A stretch of 64,000 bases of DNA, from positions 38,519,689 through 38,583,688 of the forward strand of contig OX411557.1 in the NCBI GenBank assembly GCA_948146395.1, read 5' to 3'. Made by a program: the position numbers and the translations under genes. How positions within the stretch are numbered: the stretch's first letter is position 1; every line of letters begins with the position of its first letter. Shown piece after piece: positions 1-10,153 of this stretch. Source of the DNA: Fragum whitleyi. Its lineage: Eukaryota; Mollusca; Bivalvia; Cardiida; Cardiidae. The notes beneath the pieces are model-generated. The model saw nothing but the letters and a program-made list of their open reading frames with translations, did no database searches and was not told the origin of the DNA.

Positions 1-720
1 GGCACACAGCTTCACTACAATGAGGACATGCGCATATTGTCGGGGTTACCCGGTTCGACGGTCGAATTTAGAGTTACTGCCCCTGACTGTTTAAGCCATA
101 TACATACATATTGATATTCGTTTCCGCGCTATTTCTTGAAAACTATAGACCTGATTTCAATGAAACTTGGCACACAGCTTCACTACAATGAGGACATGCG
201 CATATTGTCATTGCTACCCAGTTCGACGGTCGAATTTAGAGTTACCGCCCCTGACTGTTTAAGCCATATACATACATAGTGTTATTCGTTTCCGCGCTAT
301 TTCTTGAAAACTATAGACCCGATTTCAATGAAACTTGGCACACAGCTACACTACAATGAGGACATGCGCATATCGTCGGGGTTACCCGGTTCGACGGTCA
401 AATTTAGAGTTACTGCCCCTGACTGTTTAAGCCATATACATACATAGTGATATTCGTTTCCGCGCTATTTCTTGAAAACTATAGACCCGATTTCAATGAA
501 ACTTGGCACACAGCTTCACTACAATGAGGACATGCGCATATCGTTGGGGTTACCCGGTTCGACGGTCGAATTTAGAGTTACTGCCCCTCACTGTTTAAGC
601 CATATACATACATAGTGATATTCGTTTCCGCGCTATTTCTTGAAAACTATAGACCTGATTTCAATGAAACTTGGCACACAGCTTCACTACAATGAGGACA
701 TGCGCATATCGTCCGGTTGA
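1..720. repeat. 168-bp tandem repeat (satellite-like array)
   Basis: The start GGCACACAGC recurs at 1, 169, 337, 505 and 673, so the period is exactly 168 bp. There are four full copies and a partial fifth, differing by only a few substitutions per unit. Each unit holds a TTTCAATGAAACTTGG segment, typical of the internal tandem repeats of bivalve pearl/Helentron-like elements. The array continues off the left edge and breaks off near 720. Divergence this low suggests recent amplification or homogenisation. No coding frame runs through it. Confidence 0.95.
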
Positions 721-814
721 TGTAGATAAAAGATAACCTGTACCTAAGTTTGATATTAACTCCATTGACAATGAAAATATGTTCGGCGGGGGATATCAAT
801 TCAACGAATTTGCT

Positions 815-1160
815 TGTTCAATTTATAATTCTGGACTTTGACTCAAGAACCCAGTGACCTAGAAACGTGAAACGTCATGCAAATGCTGCTTATGTTCAAA
901 GGAAGTGCCCTATTATATTTTGGTCACATAGGTCAAAGGTCAAGGTCACAGTCATTTTTTGATATCATGTGAAGCATTTTACCTACAATATTGCACATAG
1001 TTTTTGCCAAATTATCTCTCTTGAACTTGTAAATTTTACTCAGTTTTTGTTATCATGTTGCAAATAGATGATGCACTGAAAGCACTTAAAGTGGGAAATA
1101 ACCATGGTAGGACAATACCCTGCTGGGGGTTATTAGTCCGCTATGCGACAGTTCTAGTTA
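815..1160. repeat. Dispersed mollusc-type repeat remnant downstream of the 168-bp array
   Basis: The stretch ACTCAAGAACCCAGTGACCT plus GGTCACATAGGTCAAAGGTCA resembles 8480-8570, which has tcaagaaccaagtaacct and aggtcacataattcaagg. A terminal-looking segment near 1118-1155, CCTGCTGGGGGTTATTAGTC followed by a short arm, may be one end of the element containing the satellite. The borders are uncertain. No coding potential is seen. Confidence 0.45.
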
Positions 1161-1406
1161 CAAACAATCATTAGAGACTTCCTTGTTTTAGATCTCTTTT
1201 TAAATGATGTCATCTAAACAAATCTTTATTTTTCATAGGCAATAGAAGTAAAATTTTGTGTTCAAAAACACAAAAATGATGTTGGAGAAAAAAGTCTATT
1301 ACTTGATTTCATTTGAAAAAAAGCTGATCTTAACTGAGTCTAAACTAGGTTATTACTGTTAGATTACCATGGCTAGCTTGAAAATATTTCTATTCTAGCC
1401 TTTGTT

Positions 1407-1541
1407 AATGGCTCAGTGCAAAACAGTGAAAAACAGTTGTAACTGCCTATAAAAGTATAGGCAGTTACAATTGCTTTAAGCTGAGCCATAGATAAAACAT
1501 TATTTTCTATGTTTAGACACCGATGCAGAAACTTGTGAGGC
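1407..1541 (+). pseudogene. Duplicated intron end plus truncated copy of a CHEK1 exon start
   Basis: This segment matches 1588-1713: GGCTCAGTGC, then a hairpin on AACTGCCTATA, then a TTTAG acceptor, then ACACCGATGCAGAAACTTG. It therefore duplicates the last part of the CHEK1 intron and the first 25 or so bases of the exon, offset by about 180 bp. After GTGAGGC the copy diverges and runs into an A-rich stretch, whereas the real exon continues. The copy still has an AG acceptor and an open frame for about 18 codons, but no plausible donor. I read it as a non-functional partial exon duplication. A rare alternative exon is possible. Confidence 0.75.
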
Positions 1542-1589
1542 AGCTTGTCTCAAAAAAAAGTATGACTGATTCTTTATACAGCATAATGA

Positions 1590-1658
1590 TGGCTCAGTGC
1601 GAAACAGTTGTAACTGCCTATAAACATATAGGCAGTTACAACTGCTTTGCACTGATCC
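1590..1658. repeat. Intronic hairpin, one of two tandem copies
   Basis: GGCTCAGTGCGAAACAGTTG and TAACTGCCTATA pair with TATAGGCAGTTA and CAACTGCTTTGCACTGATCC around a 4-base loop, giving arms of about 30 bp. The sister copy at 1409-1487 has a 9-bp insertion in its left arm. In both copies the palindrome lies just upstream of an exon acceptor, at 1516 and at 1688. Confidence 0.85.
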
Positions 1659-1688
1659 ATAAATGATAGATGTATTATCTCTTTTTAG

Positions 1689-1820
1689 ACACCAATGCAG
1701 AAACTTGTGAGGCGTATGACCCGTTTCTTTGTGAAGACAGATAAAAACAGTACCATGATAGAACTAGAACAGACCTTTGAAACTCTAGGATATAGCTTTA
1801 AAAAGACTGCACCAGGGGTG
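1689..1820 (+). CDS. CHEK1: CHEK1 exon with the MTRFF motif
   Basis: The exon is 132 nt, phase 0 at both ends. The acceptor is CTCTTTTTAG at 1679-1688 and the donor is GTAAGT from 1821. It translates as TPMQKLVRRMTRFFVKTDKN and onward to KKTAPGV. The basic residues around MTRFF are the conserved motif of Chk1 tails. The 5' end of the exon is also present as a broken copy about 180 bp upstream. Confidence 0.92.
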
Positions 1821-4800
1821 GTAAGTTGACAGTGTAACAGATATATGATAGGGCTTGTGCTAGTGTTTGTAATTAGGGAGTCATTTACTCCTTAACCATT
1901 AAATTCCAGGGGTCAAAATGGATTTAAAAGGGGTCATAAGACAAGAAAAAGCTAATTATATGTAAGATTTTTATAGTTTCATAGTTTATTTCACAGTTAG
2001 ACAATAATTGTCCATGATGTACAATCATTTACATAATATACGAAATGCATATTTAAATATAATTGTCAATGGTTCCTGGATAATGGGGGCAAGTAAATTG
2101 ACTAAGTGTTAGTTTGAGAAAAGCGAAGTTAGTTATAGGTTTAAGAGCCATTTGACCCTTTGTTTTAAAAATAAGAAGTAGGCAATTGATTTATGAAATT
2201 TTAAATAGTATATCGGAAGCATCAATGACCCCCTTGAAAGAAAATTCTAATGGTCAAAATAAGATATTATCATATTTTGAGGGGGGTAAAACCCTTGGAT
2301 TGTGGGTCAAACACAAGCCCTGTATGATAATGGAAAAAAAGGGGACATGGAATTTGAAAATTAATAAAAAATCTGAAACTTAAGTTAATTCAAGAAGCAA
2401 TCATTATGCTTTCTGACATGATTTTCTGTCAATCATATTGATCTATGATAATCTTTTCTTTGATATTGATTTCATCAATTATTGTTTCCTCAACTTTTTA
2501 CATTGAAAAGGAGCAACCTTATTTTACTGTTGGTGATTTAATATTGTCACAAGTATACTGTAACCTCTTTATATTAATTTAACTTCAAATGTTCAGCTCT
2601 TGACAAGGTAATTTGTAGGAAAAGTTGGCCTGATTTATTTCCTTAAATATCCTCAATTTAGTTTCTCCCGTGGTTTCAAATAAAGCAAGTATTTTTCTTG
2701 TTATCTTTAAAGCAAGTAGAGTTTACAATGTTTAAGCCAGTACTTCTATTAAGTGACCACTTTTATTAGGCAACCATTATAGAAATGCATTACAGCAAGT
2801 ATTACCTCTAAAAAAGTTTACATTTTAACAAAAAAGTGTTTGGAGTTGAATCTTACGTCGTTGGAACCCATAAAAATTGTCTCAATGATTTGATTCTAAT
2901 GGGTTGGACTGTTATAAGATTTGCTAAGACTTATGCAACCCTTTTTTATATGTTATCAAAATCACTTATTGTCCTATCTTATTTATCATGAAATATTGTA
3001 CATTTATTAAGCAATAATTCCAATGATTGTCCATTTTTGGGTGGTCCCCTAAGTGGTTATTCAACAAAAGTTTTACTGTATATTGTATAAAAACATCTAA
3101 AGCTCAATTGTGTTTTGAAAAAAAATCCTAAATCAGAGTTCTGCCCAGGCCGCGCCATTGCGCGAATGCCGCAAAAAAATTGCAGACGGCGCTGAAAAAA
3201 TCAAACAAAAGGGCCAAACGGCGCACTGAAATTTTTACATACAATGGCGGCAGAAAGACAACTTCCGGTACATCCTGTGGCGATTTAGCCTACTCCAAAA
3301 TAAAAATCAATATGGTACCCCGTGCCATACTGTTGAATGGACACCTGGTTATCGGAAATTAAAAATTAGTCGGGGATCATTCCTTGTTTACATGGTTTTG
3401 AGCAATGGATCAAACAAAAAGGTGTCATAGGACTATTTTGGTCTTTTTTTGCATGGAAATTGACCAAAACAGAGAGAGTTTATGATGAAGTCCTCAGCAC
3501 GCCGTGGATAGGCTTCATTACCACCCAATGTGGCAGATTCTCGAGAAATCTGTCTCGGTAAAAAGTTCGCTTGGCAAACAGTCGAACGCCTGGGAATGAA
3601 TATTTCCGCCAATTAGAAAAATAAAGAGGCCCAGATTTTTTCATTACACAGTGATTTGATTTGTGTAACTGGTTAGACAACAAAGAGAAATATTAGTTGA
3701 ACATAATTGTGACCTGTCAACACGCCATAAGCAACTCCACGAAATTATACCCCCAGCCTGAATTAATGTTATTTTTAGTCAATTCACATCATTATTCATT
3801 ATTTTTGAAGTAAAATTATTATTCATATTTATTCAACTGCCAATGACCAATGTGTCTTAAAAAAGTAATACTTTTACATCTGGTGCCTGTAAACACAACA
3901 GATCAGTATGCTTATGTGTTAATCTGCAAGTAAAGTAAAAGGTTAAAAAGCCTAATAGTCCAGTACGCTTACTTATCTTTAAATGTTGACACAATCCTGG
4001 CTAGCTAACCTTTTGTTATTGTAATTATTTGTAAGGCCCCACAATTTCTGAAATGGCCCACTTTTTCTAAACCCAATGGGCCATTTGGCCCCACTGATTT
4101 GATAATGCTAATAGTGTTGGCTTTGATATTGTCTTCACTTGAAAACTTTGACATTTTTTGATATCTCTGGCACCCCTTGAAAATTTGAAATATGTCTGCA
4201 TTCTCAAAGGAGAAACTCATACATATACTATCAATGGGGTGCAGTTAACAACATCATGGTATTGACAAGGTGAATGATTTTGGAATGATTAAGGAATGAA
4301 ATTGAATGAGTGTGTGGAGCGAGTTTTGAGTGAATTTAATGGGACATAATCCAATATCACAAATTTTGTTCAGTATGAACAAAATTAGCAATATTGATTA
4401 CCTCCCTTTGATAAAATATGCTTATAAGTTCTATATACTATGTTTCATAAAAATGGCAGTTGGAGGGCTATATGTGTTTAACAAATGCATCTTGTTTGTA
4501 CCACAAGCTATAGCAAGTTAATTTTTTTTCACTCTTTAGCATTCAATAGCTGAGTTTTGGCACATACATGCACAAACTTTGTGTAGAGATCATGGTTGAT
4601 TTGAAACTGTAGATTGAGAAGTTTTTACATTTATTTTTTTCAGACCACTGCTACATTGTTTGACAAGAGAAAGATGCCACTGGCCTTTAAAGCTTGTCTT
4701 CTAGAAATGGGAGAAAATCTTCTTCTAGACTTCAGGTTATCCAAGGTAAGTGATAACTTATTATCTTGTGTTTCATTAAAATAGTCTGTGCACTTCAAGC

Positions 4801-6704
4801 ACTTGAAAGCATAGAGTATTGTATATGTATCTTTATAATATGACCTCCGTCGCAGGAGTGAAATAACCTCGTTGAATATTTTTGATATTACACAGATGTT
4901 ATTACATTAGTGGAATAATTATGCAAATGAGCTCAGAGCAAATAGCAATGCTAATTTTTAACTGCTAAAATGATCTCTTAATGAATATATGGTGACGTCA
5001 GTTTTAAACAGCATTATAAATTTCACGAAAAATTAAAATGTTGAAATTTTGAAGATTTTTCATTTTGAACATTCGTTCATATTATAAATAGAATATAAAA
5101 TACAGAATTTATTAAACTAGGCATCTTAAACAGATAAAACTCAGAGCAGCCTCGTTTTTATCTACTTGTAGATGACTCTTTAAATAAATCCGGTATTCCA
5201 TGACCACTCATTCAATATCCTCTATGTAGTGCTCTTGTTTAGTTTGATGAACTAAGTAATAGAAGAGAGAACCTCTTTAGACACTGACAAACCTACATGT
5301 TTCTATAATTTTTATCTAATAAAATATAGAATTTTGATTGGTTTGAATTGCATCATGTGGGGAAATCCACTTCACTTTATTTCTGTATGAAATGCAATAG
5401 GTCTTTCGGGAGACCCGGGACCTTCAATCTGCAATTCCTGTGTTGTAGGAACTTGAATTAACCTCATTACCAATCATCAACGCAACATTGCTATTAAATC
5501 TACTATTGATTAAGATATTTTCGAAAGAATTTACGATCACAAGAATGCAGATCTGAATCTGAGTCTACGTAAACTTAGAAAACAGCGAGTAAACGAAGAC
5601 CAAACAGCGAGTAAACGAAAAGCAACCCTCTCAACTAAGACCGACCATGCTGTTTTCATTTAAAAATACAGACTAACTTGGCAAAAACAAGTTTTTTGTC
5701 TTAAGGACCTCTACGAATTTCAAAGTTGTCATTTATATGTGTATCATTTGTTTAACTTTGTGACATTTCACTTTGATAGCAAGATAAAAAAATACACAAT
5801 CTAAAAATAGATTGTGTAATCTATACGCGCAGAAATTAGACTTGAATTTTTAATGTTAAGCCCAATATTTTAATAGTTTCTTAGATCAAGAGGATTGCAA
5901 TTACAAGGAGTTGGAGTCGTAATATAATGGATTCTAATAAAGTAACACCTTTTAGTTTTAGAAAAATATGTCATAATACTTAATTTCCATTTTACCACAC
6001 CAGCATTTTCTACATTGAAAGCAATATTTTCTTCTTTTTGATACAAACGTTTGGCTAATAAATCTCTCACCTCTATCAAATGCCATTCCAAGATTTGCCC
6101 TCAATTTACTTGTCCATGGACAAGTTGCAAAGAAAAATGTACTTGTCCACAGGTAGAAAACTCATGTTGGACGAATCAGGCATGGGAATTCCACACCCCT
6201 GATCATGACAATTTGTCATTTTATTATGCCCCCTTCAAAGAAGATGGGGGTATATTGCTTTGTACTTGTCAGTCAGTCCGTCCATCCATCGGTTGGTTGG
6301 TAGGTCAGTCGGTCAGCCCGTCCGTAGACTGTTTTTTGTCCGGAGGATATTTCAAGTATGCATGCATGTATTATGAAACTTTACAGGTGGATAGATGTCA
6401 TTGAGGAGAAGTGCAGTGCACAAGAAACATAACTCTACTTATCGTATTTTGTGAGTTATTGTCCTTTGTTGATTGACAAAGAATAGGCTATTGACCTGCT
6501 GTTATGGGGGGCATAAATGTTTTACAAACATCTCTTGTTTATGGGGCCCTGTAAATGATTTATCATTTCAAAGAATCTTGATAATTTCAGGGAGATGGAT
6601 TAGAATTCAAAAGACAGTTTATGAAGGTGAGAGAGAAAATGAAGAAGATCATCAGTAGAGTCCCTCCACCTGCCCTCTTGTTACCATCACAACCAAATAC
6701 TTGA
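1689..6704 (+). CDS. CHEK1: CHEK1 (checkpoint kinase Chk1), last three coding exons, 5' part outside the window
   Basis: Chk1 is the ATR-activated serine/threonine kinase that phosphorylates CDC25 and arrests the cell cycle when replication stalls or DNA is damaged; it acts in the nucleus and at centrosomes. Three exons join in frame: 1689-1820, 4644-4745 and 6591-6704, of 44, 34 and 37 codons plus TGA. Together they encode the C-terminal 115 residues. The first carries MQKLVRRMTRFF, the conserved motif of the regulatory tail. The second ends LLLDFRLSK and the third begins GDGLEFKRQFMKV, so the joined text gives the second hallmark motif across the splice site. This part should match roughly residue 370 to the end of the human protein and forms the KA1-like autoinhibitory region. 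The kinase domain and ATR sites would lie left of the window. All junctions are phase 0 with GT/AG borders. The identification rests on remembered family motifs but is strong. Confidence 0.93.
3130..3690. other. GC-richer intronic segment, unidentified, probably an old insertion
   Basis: Base composition shifts from the flanking AT-rich intron. It includes GGCCGCGCCATTGCGCGAAT, then CAAACGGCGCACTGAAATTT and a run of unique-looking sequence to about 3690. The short open frames on both strands (60 and 67 codons) match no family I know. An inserted repeat is the likeliest explanation, but I see no terminal repeats. Confidence 0.35.
4238..4500. mobile_element. CAGTTA-family MITE (truncated) joined to the end of a TATGCCCC-type element
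   Basis: It starts GTGCAGTTAACAACATCATG, runs through GGAATGAAATTGAATGAGTG and the internal hairpin (ATTTTGTTCAGTATGAACAA), then CCTCCCTTTGATAAAATATG. The right half is missing. Near 4478-4500 it is followed by GTTTAACAAATGCATCTTG, resembling the TTTTACAAACATCTCTTG end of the element at 6223-6540. Confidence 0.75.
4644..4745 (+). CDS. CHEK1: CHEK1 exon with the DFRLSK motif
   Basis: The exon is 102 nt, phase 0 at both ends, acceptor TTTTTTTCAG, donor GTAAGTG. It encodes 34 residues from TTATLFDKRKMPLAF through ACLLEMGENLLLDFRLSK. The pattern LLEM-x(3)-L-x-DFRLSK, leading directly into GDGLEFKR of the next exon, is characteristic of Chk1. Confidence 0.93.
4975..5228. mobile_element. GAATTTATTAAAC hairpin MITE
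   Basis: The stretch GGTGACGTCAGTTTTAAAC onward, then GAATTTATTAAACTAGGCAT, AACAGATAAAACTC...CTCGTTTTTATCTAC, and finally CACTCATTCAATATCCTCTA matches 53150-53427 closely. A shorter relative is at 24735-24870. The central part is a hairpin of about 45-bp arms. Confidence 0.75.
6090..6215. repeat. ACTTGTCC palindromic repeat copy
   Basis: ACTTGTCCATGGACAAGT is a perfect 18-bp palindrome at about 6108-6125. ACTTGTCCACAGG follows, then CATGGGAATTCCACACCCCT. The same motifs recur in opposite order and strand at 7235-7615, downstream of CHEK1. It is a dispersed repeat of unknown class. Confidence 0.6.
6223..6540 (+). mobile_element. TATGCCCCC-start, CTCTTG-end element
   Basis: The 5' hairpin CCCCCTTCAAAGAAGATGGGGG is followed by TATATTG and a run of GTCAGTCCGTCCATC repeats. 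The 3' end is the hairpin ATGTTTTACAAACAT followed by CTCTTGTTT. A second copy is at 28953-29268. There is no coding capacity. It shares its plan of hairpin start, TCCGTCC run and hairpin plus CTCTTG end with three other types in this window. Confidence 0.8.
6591..6704 (+). CDS. CHEK1: CHEK1 terminal coding exon
   Basis: The exon runs from GGAGATGGA to the stop TGA at 6702-6704: GDGLEFKRQFMKVREKMKK, then IISRVPPPALLLPSQPNT and stop. The first ten residues are strongly conserved in Chk1; the proline-rich tail after ISRV is lineage-specific as far as I know. This copy alone has the full 5' GGAGATGGATTA start and a good acceptor. The segment is the first of four tandem copies. Confidence 0.93.
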   Translation, partial: GDGLEFKRQFMKVREKMKKIISRVPPPALLLPSQPNT

Positions 6705-6736
6705 CCTTGCATGTTTAGTTACCATGGAAACATGTT

Positions 6737-7160
6737 TCGAATTAAAAAGACATTTATGAAGGCGAGAGAGAAAATGAAGAAGATCATCAGTAGAGTGCCT
6801 CCACCTGCCCTCTTGTTACCATCACAACCAAATACTTGACCTTGACCTTGCATGTTTGGTTACCATGGAAACAGGACTAGAATTCAAAAGACAGTTTATG
6901 AAGGTTAGAGAAAAAATTAAGAAGATCATCAGTAGAGTGCCACCTCCTGTCCTCTTGTTACCATGACAATCAAATACTTGACCTTGACCTTGCATGTTTG
7001 GTTATCATGGACACATGACTAGAATTCAAAAGATAGTTTATGAAGGTTAGAGAAAAATGAAAGATCATCAGTAGAGTCCCTCCACCTGTCCTATTGTTAC
7101 CATCACAACCAAATACTTGACCTTGACCTTGATTTTTTGGTTACCATGGATACAGGATCA
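6737..7160 (+). pseudogene. Three tandem decaying copies of the CHEK1 terminal exon
   Basis: The GAATTC (or GAATTA) mark of the exon occurs at 6603, 6739, 6880 and 7022, giving periods of 136, 141 and 142 bp. Each unit repeats TTTATGAAGG, GATCATCAGTAGAGT, the proline codons and CAAATACTTGACCTTG. Each unit then has a linker around GGTTACCATGGA. The copies lack the first 12 bases and the original acceptor. Copy 2 is still open; copy 3 has a TGA within the tail and copy 4 has small deletions. They should be transcribed as 3' UTR if the mRNA extends this far. Confidence 0.88.
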
Positions 7161-7234
7161 GGCTCACTCAGTAACAAAATGAGGGTTATAAGTTGTCTTT
7201 TAGTAAGTTTGTTTGTGAATATGTATCTCTCCCT

Positions 7235-7615
7235 GTTTATTATGGCCATCATGGGTGTGGAATTCCCAAGCCAACTAGCAAGACACTGTGTCTTCCTTTT
7301 TTTACTTGCAGATAAGTTACAGGGCCTACATTTTTCTAGGCCACTTGTCCATGGACAAATTAATACCAGTGAAAATCTTAGAATGGTACTTAATTGATAT
7401 TGGAGATTAATTTATAATTAGCCTAAGGTATGTATCAAAGGATAGAAAAATTTGTTTGTAACTAAGAAAATGCTGGGTTCCAACATTTTCTTCTTTAAAG
7501 ACATTTTTCTCAAAATTTATCCATTTTTGTTTTTGGGAAAAATAGATAATGATCTTTTACTTGTCCAGGGACAAGTAGAAAAAAAATCTCCATTTCTACA
7601 CCCCTGGTCATAATA
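7235..7615. repeat. ACTTGTCC palindromic repeat, longer copy
   Basis: It contains GTGGAATTCCCAAGCC, then GCCACTTGTCCATGGACAAA and, about 230 bp further, ACTTGTCCAGGGACAAGTAG and CTACACCCCTGGTCATAAT. These are the motifs of 6090-6215. The ends may be inverted relative to each other. The class is unknown. Confidence 0.5.
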
Positions 7616-8360
7616 GGGTTTGACCCTTCTGTGGGTACTGAATCCATAGAACTATTCAACAAGTATTAGCTAGGAATCAAATAGTATATACTAAGGAGAA
7701 CATTGTGGAAAAGAAGAAATTCCTTGTGAAAATATTCCCTCTCAAATTAAATACACATTGAATTATTATTATTATTCCAATCTTTCTGATGCTGTTCACA
7801 GCATATTCATGCACAAATTTTCTGTCTTGGTAATTCAAAAAGTGACTGCCAAAATGATCATTGTAAAAGAGTTTGGGACAAGTATGAATTAACCACGTAT
7901 CAGCATTCATTTGATACAAGGTTGGGTATGAAATACCCTATTGCATTACTGAATACTTCATCTTGTTTTGTATATTGTCAATTTTCTGCTTTGACCTCAC
8001 AACAACAGCTTTCAGAAAGCTGTAGTAATGAGGTTTTAGCAAAAAATCGATGTTATTATTTTTCCTTTGCATGTATGTTTTTGTGCATGATTTCATTTTG
8101 TCAAATTCTTTGAACCTTAATGAAGGAGATTAATGACTGTTGTAATCCAGTATCATTAATTAAGGATTAAATGTTTTATTTTTGGTTATCATCCTGTTAT
8201 CATTATCATAAGAAGGATCATGGTCAAATGTTTGACTTGATCTTTTGAGTTATTTTCTCAACACTGGAATATGAGTTGTTATTTGGTAGGGATTACGTCC
8301 CAAGTTGAAAGTCAAATTTTAGCAGGCTAGTCACAATTATATCTTGAACATCTGACCAAG
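7616..8360. other. Unassigned AT-rich stretch
   Basis: I see no exon, RNA gene or recognisable repeat. Open frames of 63-80 codons here have no recognisable content. A CHEK1 polyadenylation site could lie in or before this stretch, but I cannot place one. Confidence 0.5.
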
Positions 8361-8364
8361 TTAT

Positions 8365-8600
8365 ACCCCCAAAACCTACAAATTAGAGTGGGTATATTTG
8401 TTTGACCATGTCTGTCTGTCTATTCATCCATCTGTTCATTTGTCTGTCTATCTGTCTGTCTAGAGATTTAAATTCTTGAGTCTGATTCAAGAACCAAGTA
8501 ACCTACAATCATGACATTATTGCTCATGACCCTATTGTTCTAGGTCACATAATTCAAGGGTTAGGGTCACAATGGTGAATTATAAAAATCAAAGTGCTGT
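8365..8600. repeat. Mollusc-type dispersed repeat with TCTGTC runs
   Basis: TATACCCCCAAAACCTA is followed by GTCTGTCTGTC-type repeats, then TCAAGAACCAAGTAACCT and AGGTCACATAATTCAAGG. The second half is related to 820-940. It resembles the TATACCCCC-start elements but lacks a clear CTCTTG end. Confidence 0.5.
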
Positions 8601-8867
8601 CAGCACTGTAAATCGGTCATCATTGAATGAGTGGACAGACTGATGCATTTCAACCTTTCAAAATTTAGATAAAAAAAAACTTTTTTTAAAATTACCATTC
8701 AAACCATATGATCTAAACAATGTCCAAACAAGATCAGCTTCTCACAAATAAAATGTCATGACAGACTTTACATGTATGATGAAATTGGTCGATGTCAAAT
8801 GTCAAGGACATATTTGTTGAAATGTTGATTGTTTCAGAGGGCATTTACAGTTAAAAACATTCGTAAT

Positions 8868-9281
8868 TGACACTCATTTTGGTCAAATCATTCTTAATCA
8901 TTCACTCAGCACTCCAATCATTCATTCAATACACTCACTCAAATCGATGAAAAACACTCAAAAACATCATTAGAAAACATTTCGAAATCATTCAATAGCA
9001 TTAATATTTAATTCAACTCGATAAAATTATTCTACGATTTTATTCCCTGGTTTAGATTTCAAAGTCCATTTAGGCCACGTAGACGCACAAACAGAATTAT
9101 GCGCATATTTTATTAAAGGGAGGTTATAAATATTGCTTATTTTGTTGGTCTTGAACAAAATTAGCAATACTGGATTATTTCTGTTTAATTTCACTCAAAA
9201 CTCGCTCCCCCCACTCAATCGATTCCATTCCAATAACATATCAAAATCATTCACCTTGTCAATTTCACGATGTTCTTAACT
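8868..9281 (-). mobile_element. CAGTTA-family MITE, near full length
   Basis: Read in reverse it begins TACAGTTAAGAACATCGTG (near 9281), passes TGACAAGGTGAATGATTTTG and the central hairpin ATTTTGTTGGTCTTGAACAA, and ends in ATCATTCTTAATCATTCAC/ACACTCATTTT. The left terminus has decayed. Confidence 0.75.
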
Positions 9282-9704
9282 GTATAATGGGAAAAAAGCA
9301 TGTTGTCATATTATTTCATGTATTCACTTGTTATTTCTGATAAATAATCAGATATCATTTGTACTTTTGTGATGAAAAACGTAAATTTTGATAGGAAAAT
9401 TATGAAAATCCATAAAATTTTATAATGAGTATGAAAATCGTTGTTTTTATACTGTTCTGAAGAAAAAAAGATATATTGACTTACCAGGACTAAAATGCCA
9501 TTGGTCAGTGGTGGATCCAGATGGGGTTTCGGGGGGCTCAACGAACCCCCTCTGTGGTCATTCGGAACATCACTCGGTCATTTCCGTTAACTGCAACATA
9601 CCTAGGATGTATGTAAGGCGGATGGGTATGTAACAAAATCGTGCATTTTGCTAGGCGGAAACAGTGTAAGAAAAATTAGCACTGTAGATTTATATCTTTT
9701 ACAG

Positions 9705-9784
9705 TAAATAACGGCTGAAAAAACTTAATTTTTGAGAATGACGAATCATTCTCAAAAATTTAGATTTTTCAGCCGTTATTTAAG
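9705..9784. repeat. Palindrome with about 37-bp arms
   Basis: AAATAACGGCTGAAAAAACT and ATTTTTGAGAATGA pair with TCATTCTCAAAAAT and AGATTTTTCAGCCGTTATTT. No flanking target duplication is obvious. The outer GTAGATTTATATCTTT and AAATCTAAAGATATTTATAT also pair loosely, so the whole fold may span about 9683-9806. Confidence 0.8.
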
Positions 9785-10106
9785 AAATCTAAAGATATTT
9801 ATATAAGGATACGGTGGTTTCACGTCAGTGACTTAAATGAGTAGCGTCGACGACGTCGAATGTTTTCACTCAAAGTTTCAAGGACTGACGCTATTTTTAC
9901 TGACGTCGTCGAGGTTTTCCAAGGTTTCCCGTAATTTTTAAAAATAGTCCGTCTATGTACATCCGAGGTTGATCGTGAGATTGGCCGAGTGGTGTTCCGA
10001 ATGCCTCTATGGTCTAATTGTTATGTTGTCATGGGAAAATTCAATCAAAATCGGGTAAAAGCACAAAAACGAATCCCCGGGGTTTTGTACCTTTTTGAAT
10101 CACTTT

Positions 10107-10153
10107 CAGAAAAGAATTGAAGACTGCGAAAGACAGTCTTCAATTCTTTTCTG
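10107..10153. repeat. Perfect 20-bp-arm hairpin
   Basis: CAGAAAAGAATTGAAGACTG and its exact reverse complement flank a 7-base loop. There is no T-run to suggest a terminator, and nothing coding is next to it. Confidence 0.85.

Larger units (their letters stand above)
1821..4643 (+). other. CHEK1 intron of 2.8 kb
   Basis: The intron is AT-rich. From 1821 to about 3120 I see nothing recognisable. A more GC-rich stretch lies at 3130-3690 and a CAGTTA-family MITE fragment at 4238-4470. Short open frames here, such as 2186-2383 and 4005-4220 on the minus strand, look like chance. The intron ends in a T-rich tract and CAG at 4641-4643. Confidence 0.85.
4746..6590 (+). other. Last CHEK1 intron, 1.8 kb, with nested repeats
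   Basis: It contains a hairpin MITE at 4975-5228, a short perfect hairpin near 5795-5820 (ACACAATCT...AGATTGTGT), a pair of ACTTGTCCATGGACAAGT palindromic repeats near 6105-6160, and a TATGCCCC-type element at 6223-6540. The acceptor is TTTCAG at 6585-6590, only 50 bp after that element ends. Confidence 0.85.

Noticed and set aside
1..720. 168-bp repeats as a gene family or CRISPR-like locus
   Set aside because: No frame is open through the units and there are no spacers; it is a satellite-type array.
6737..7160. Functional alternative last exons of CHEK1
   Set aside because: Not accepted as annotation because the copies lack a strong acceptor and two carry stops or deletions; kept as a hypothesis in the findings.
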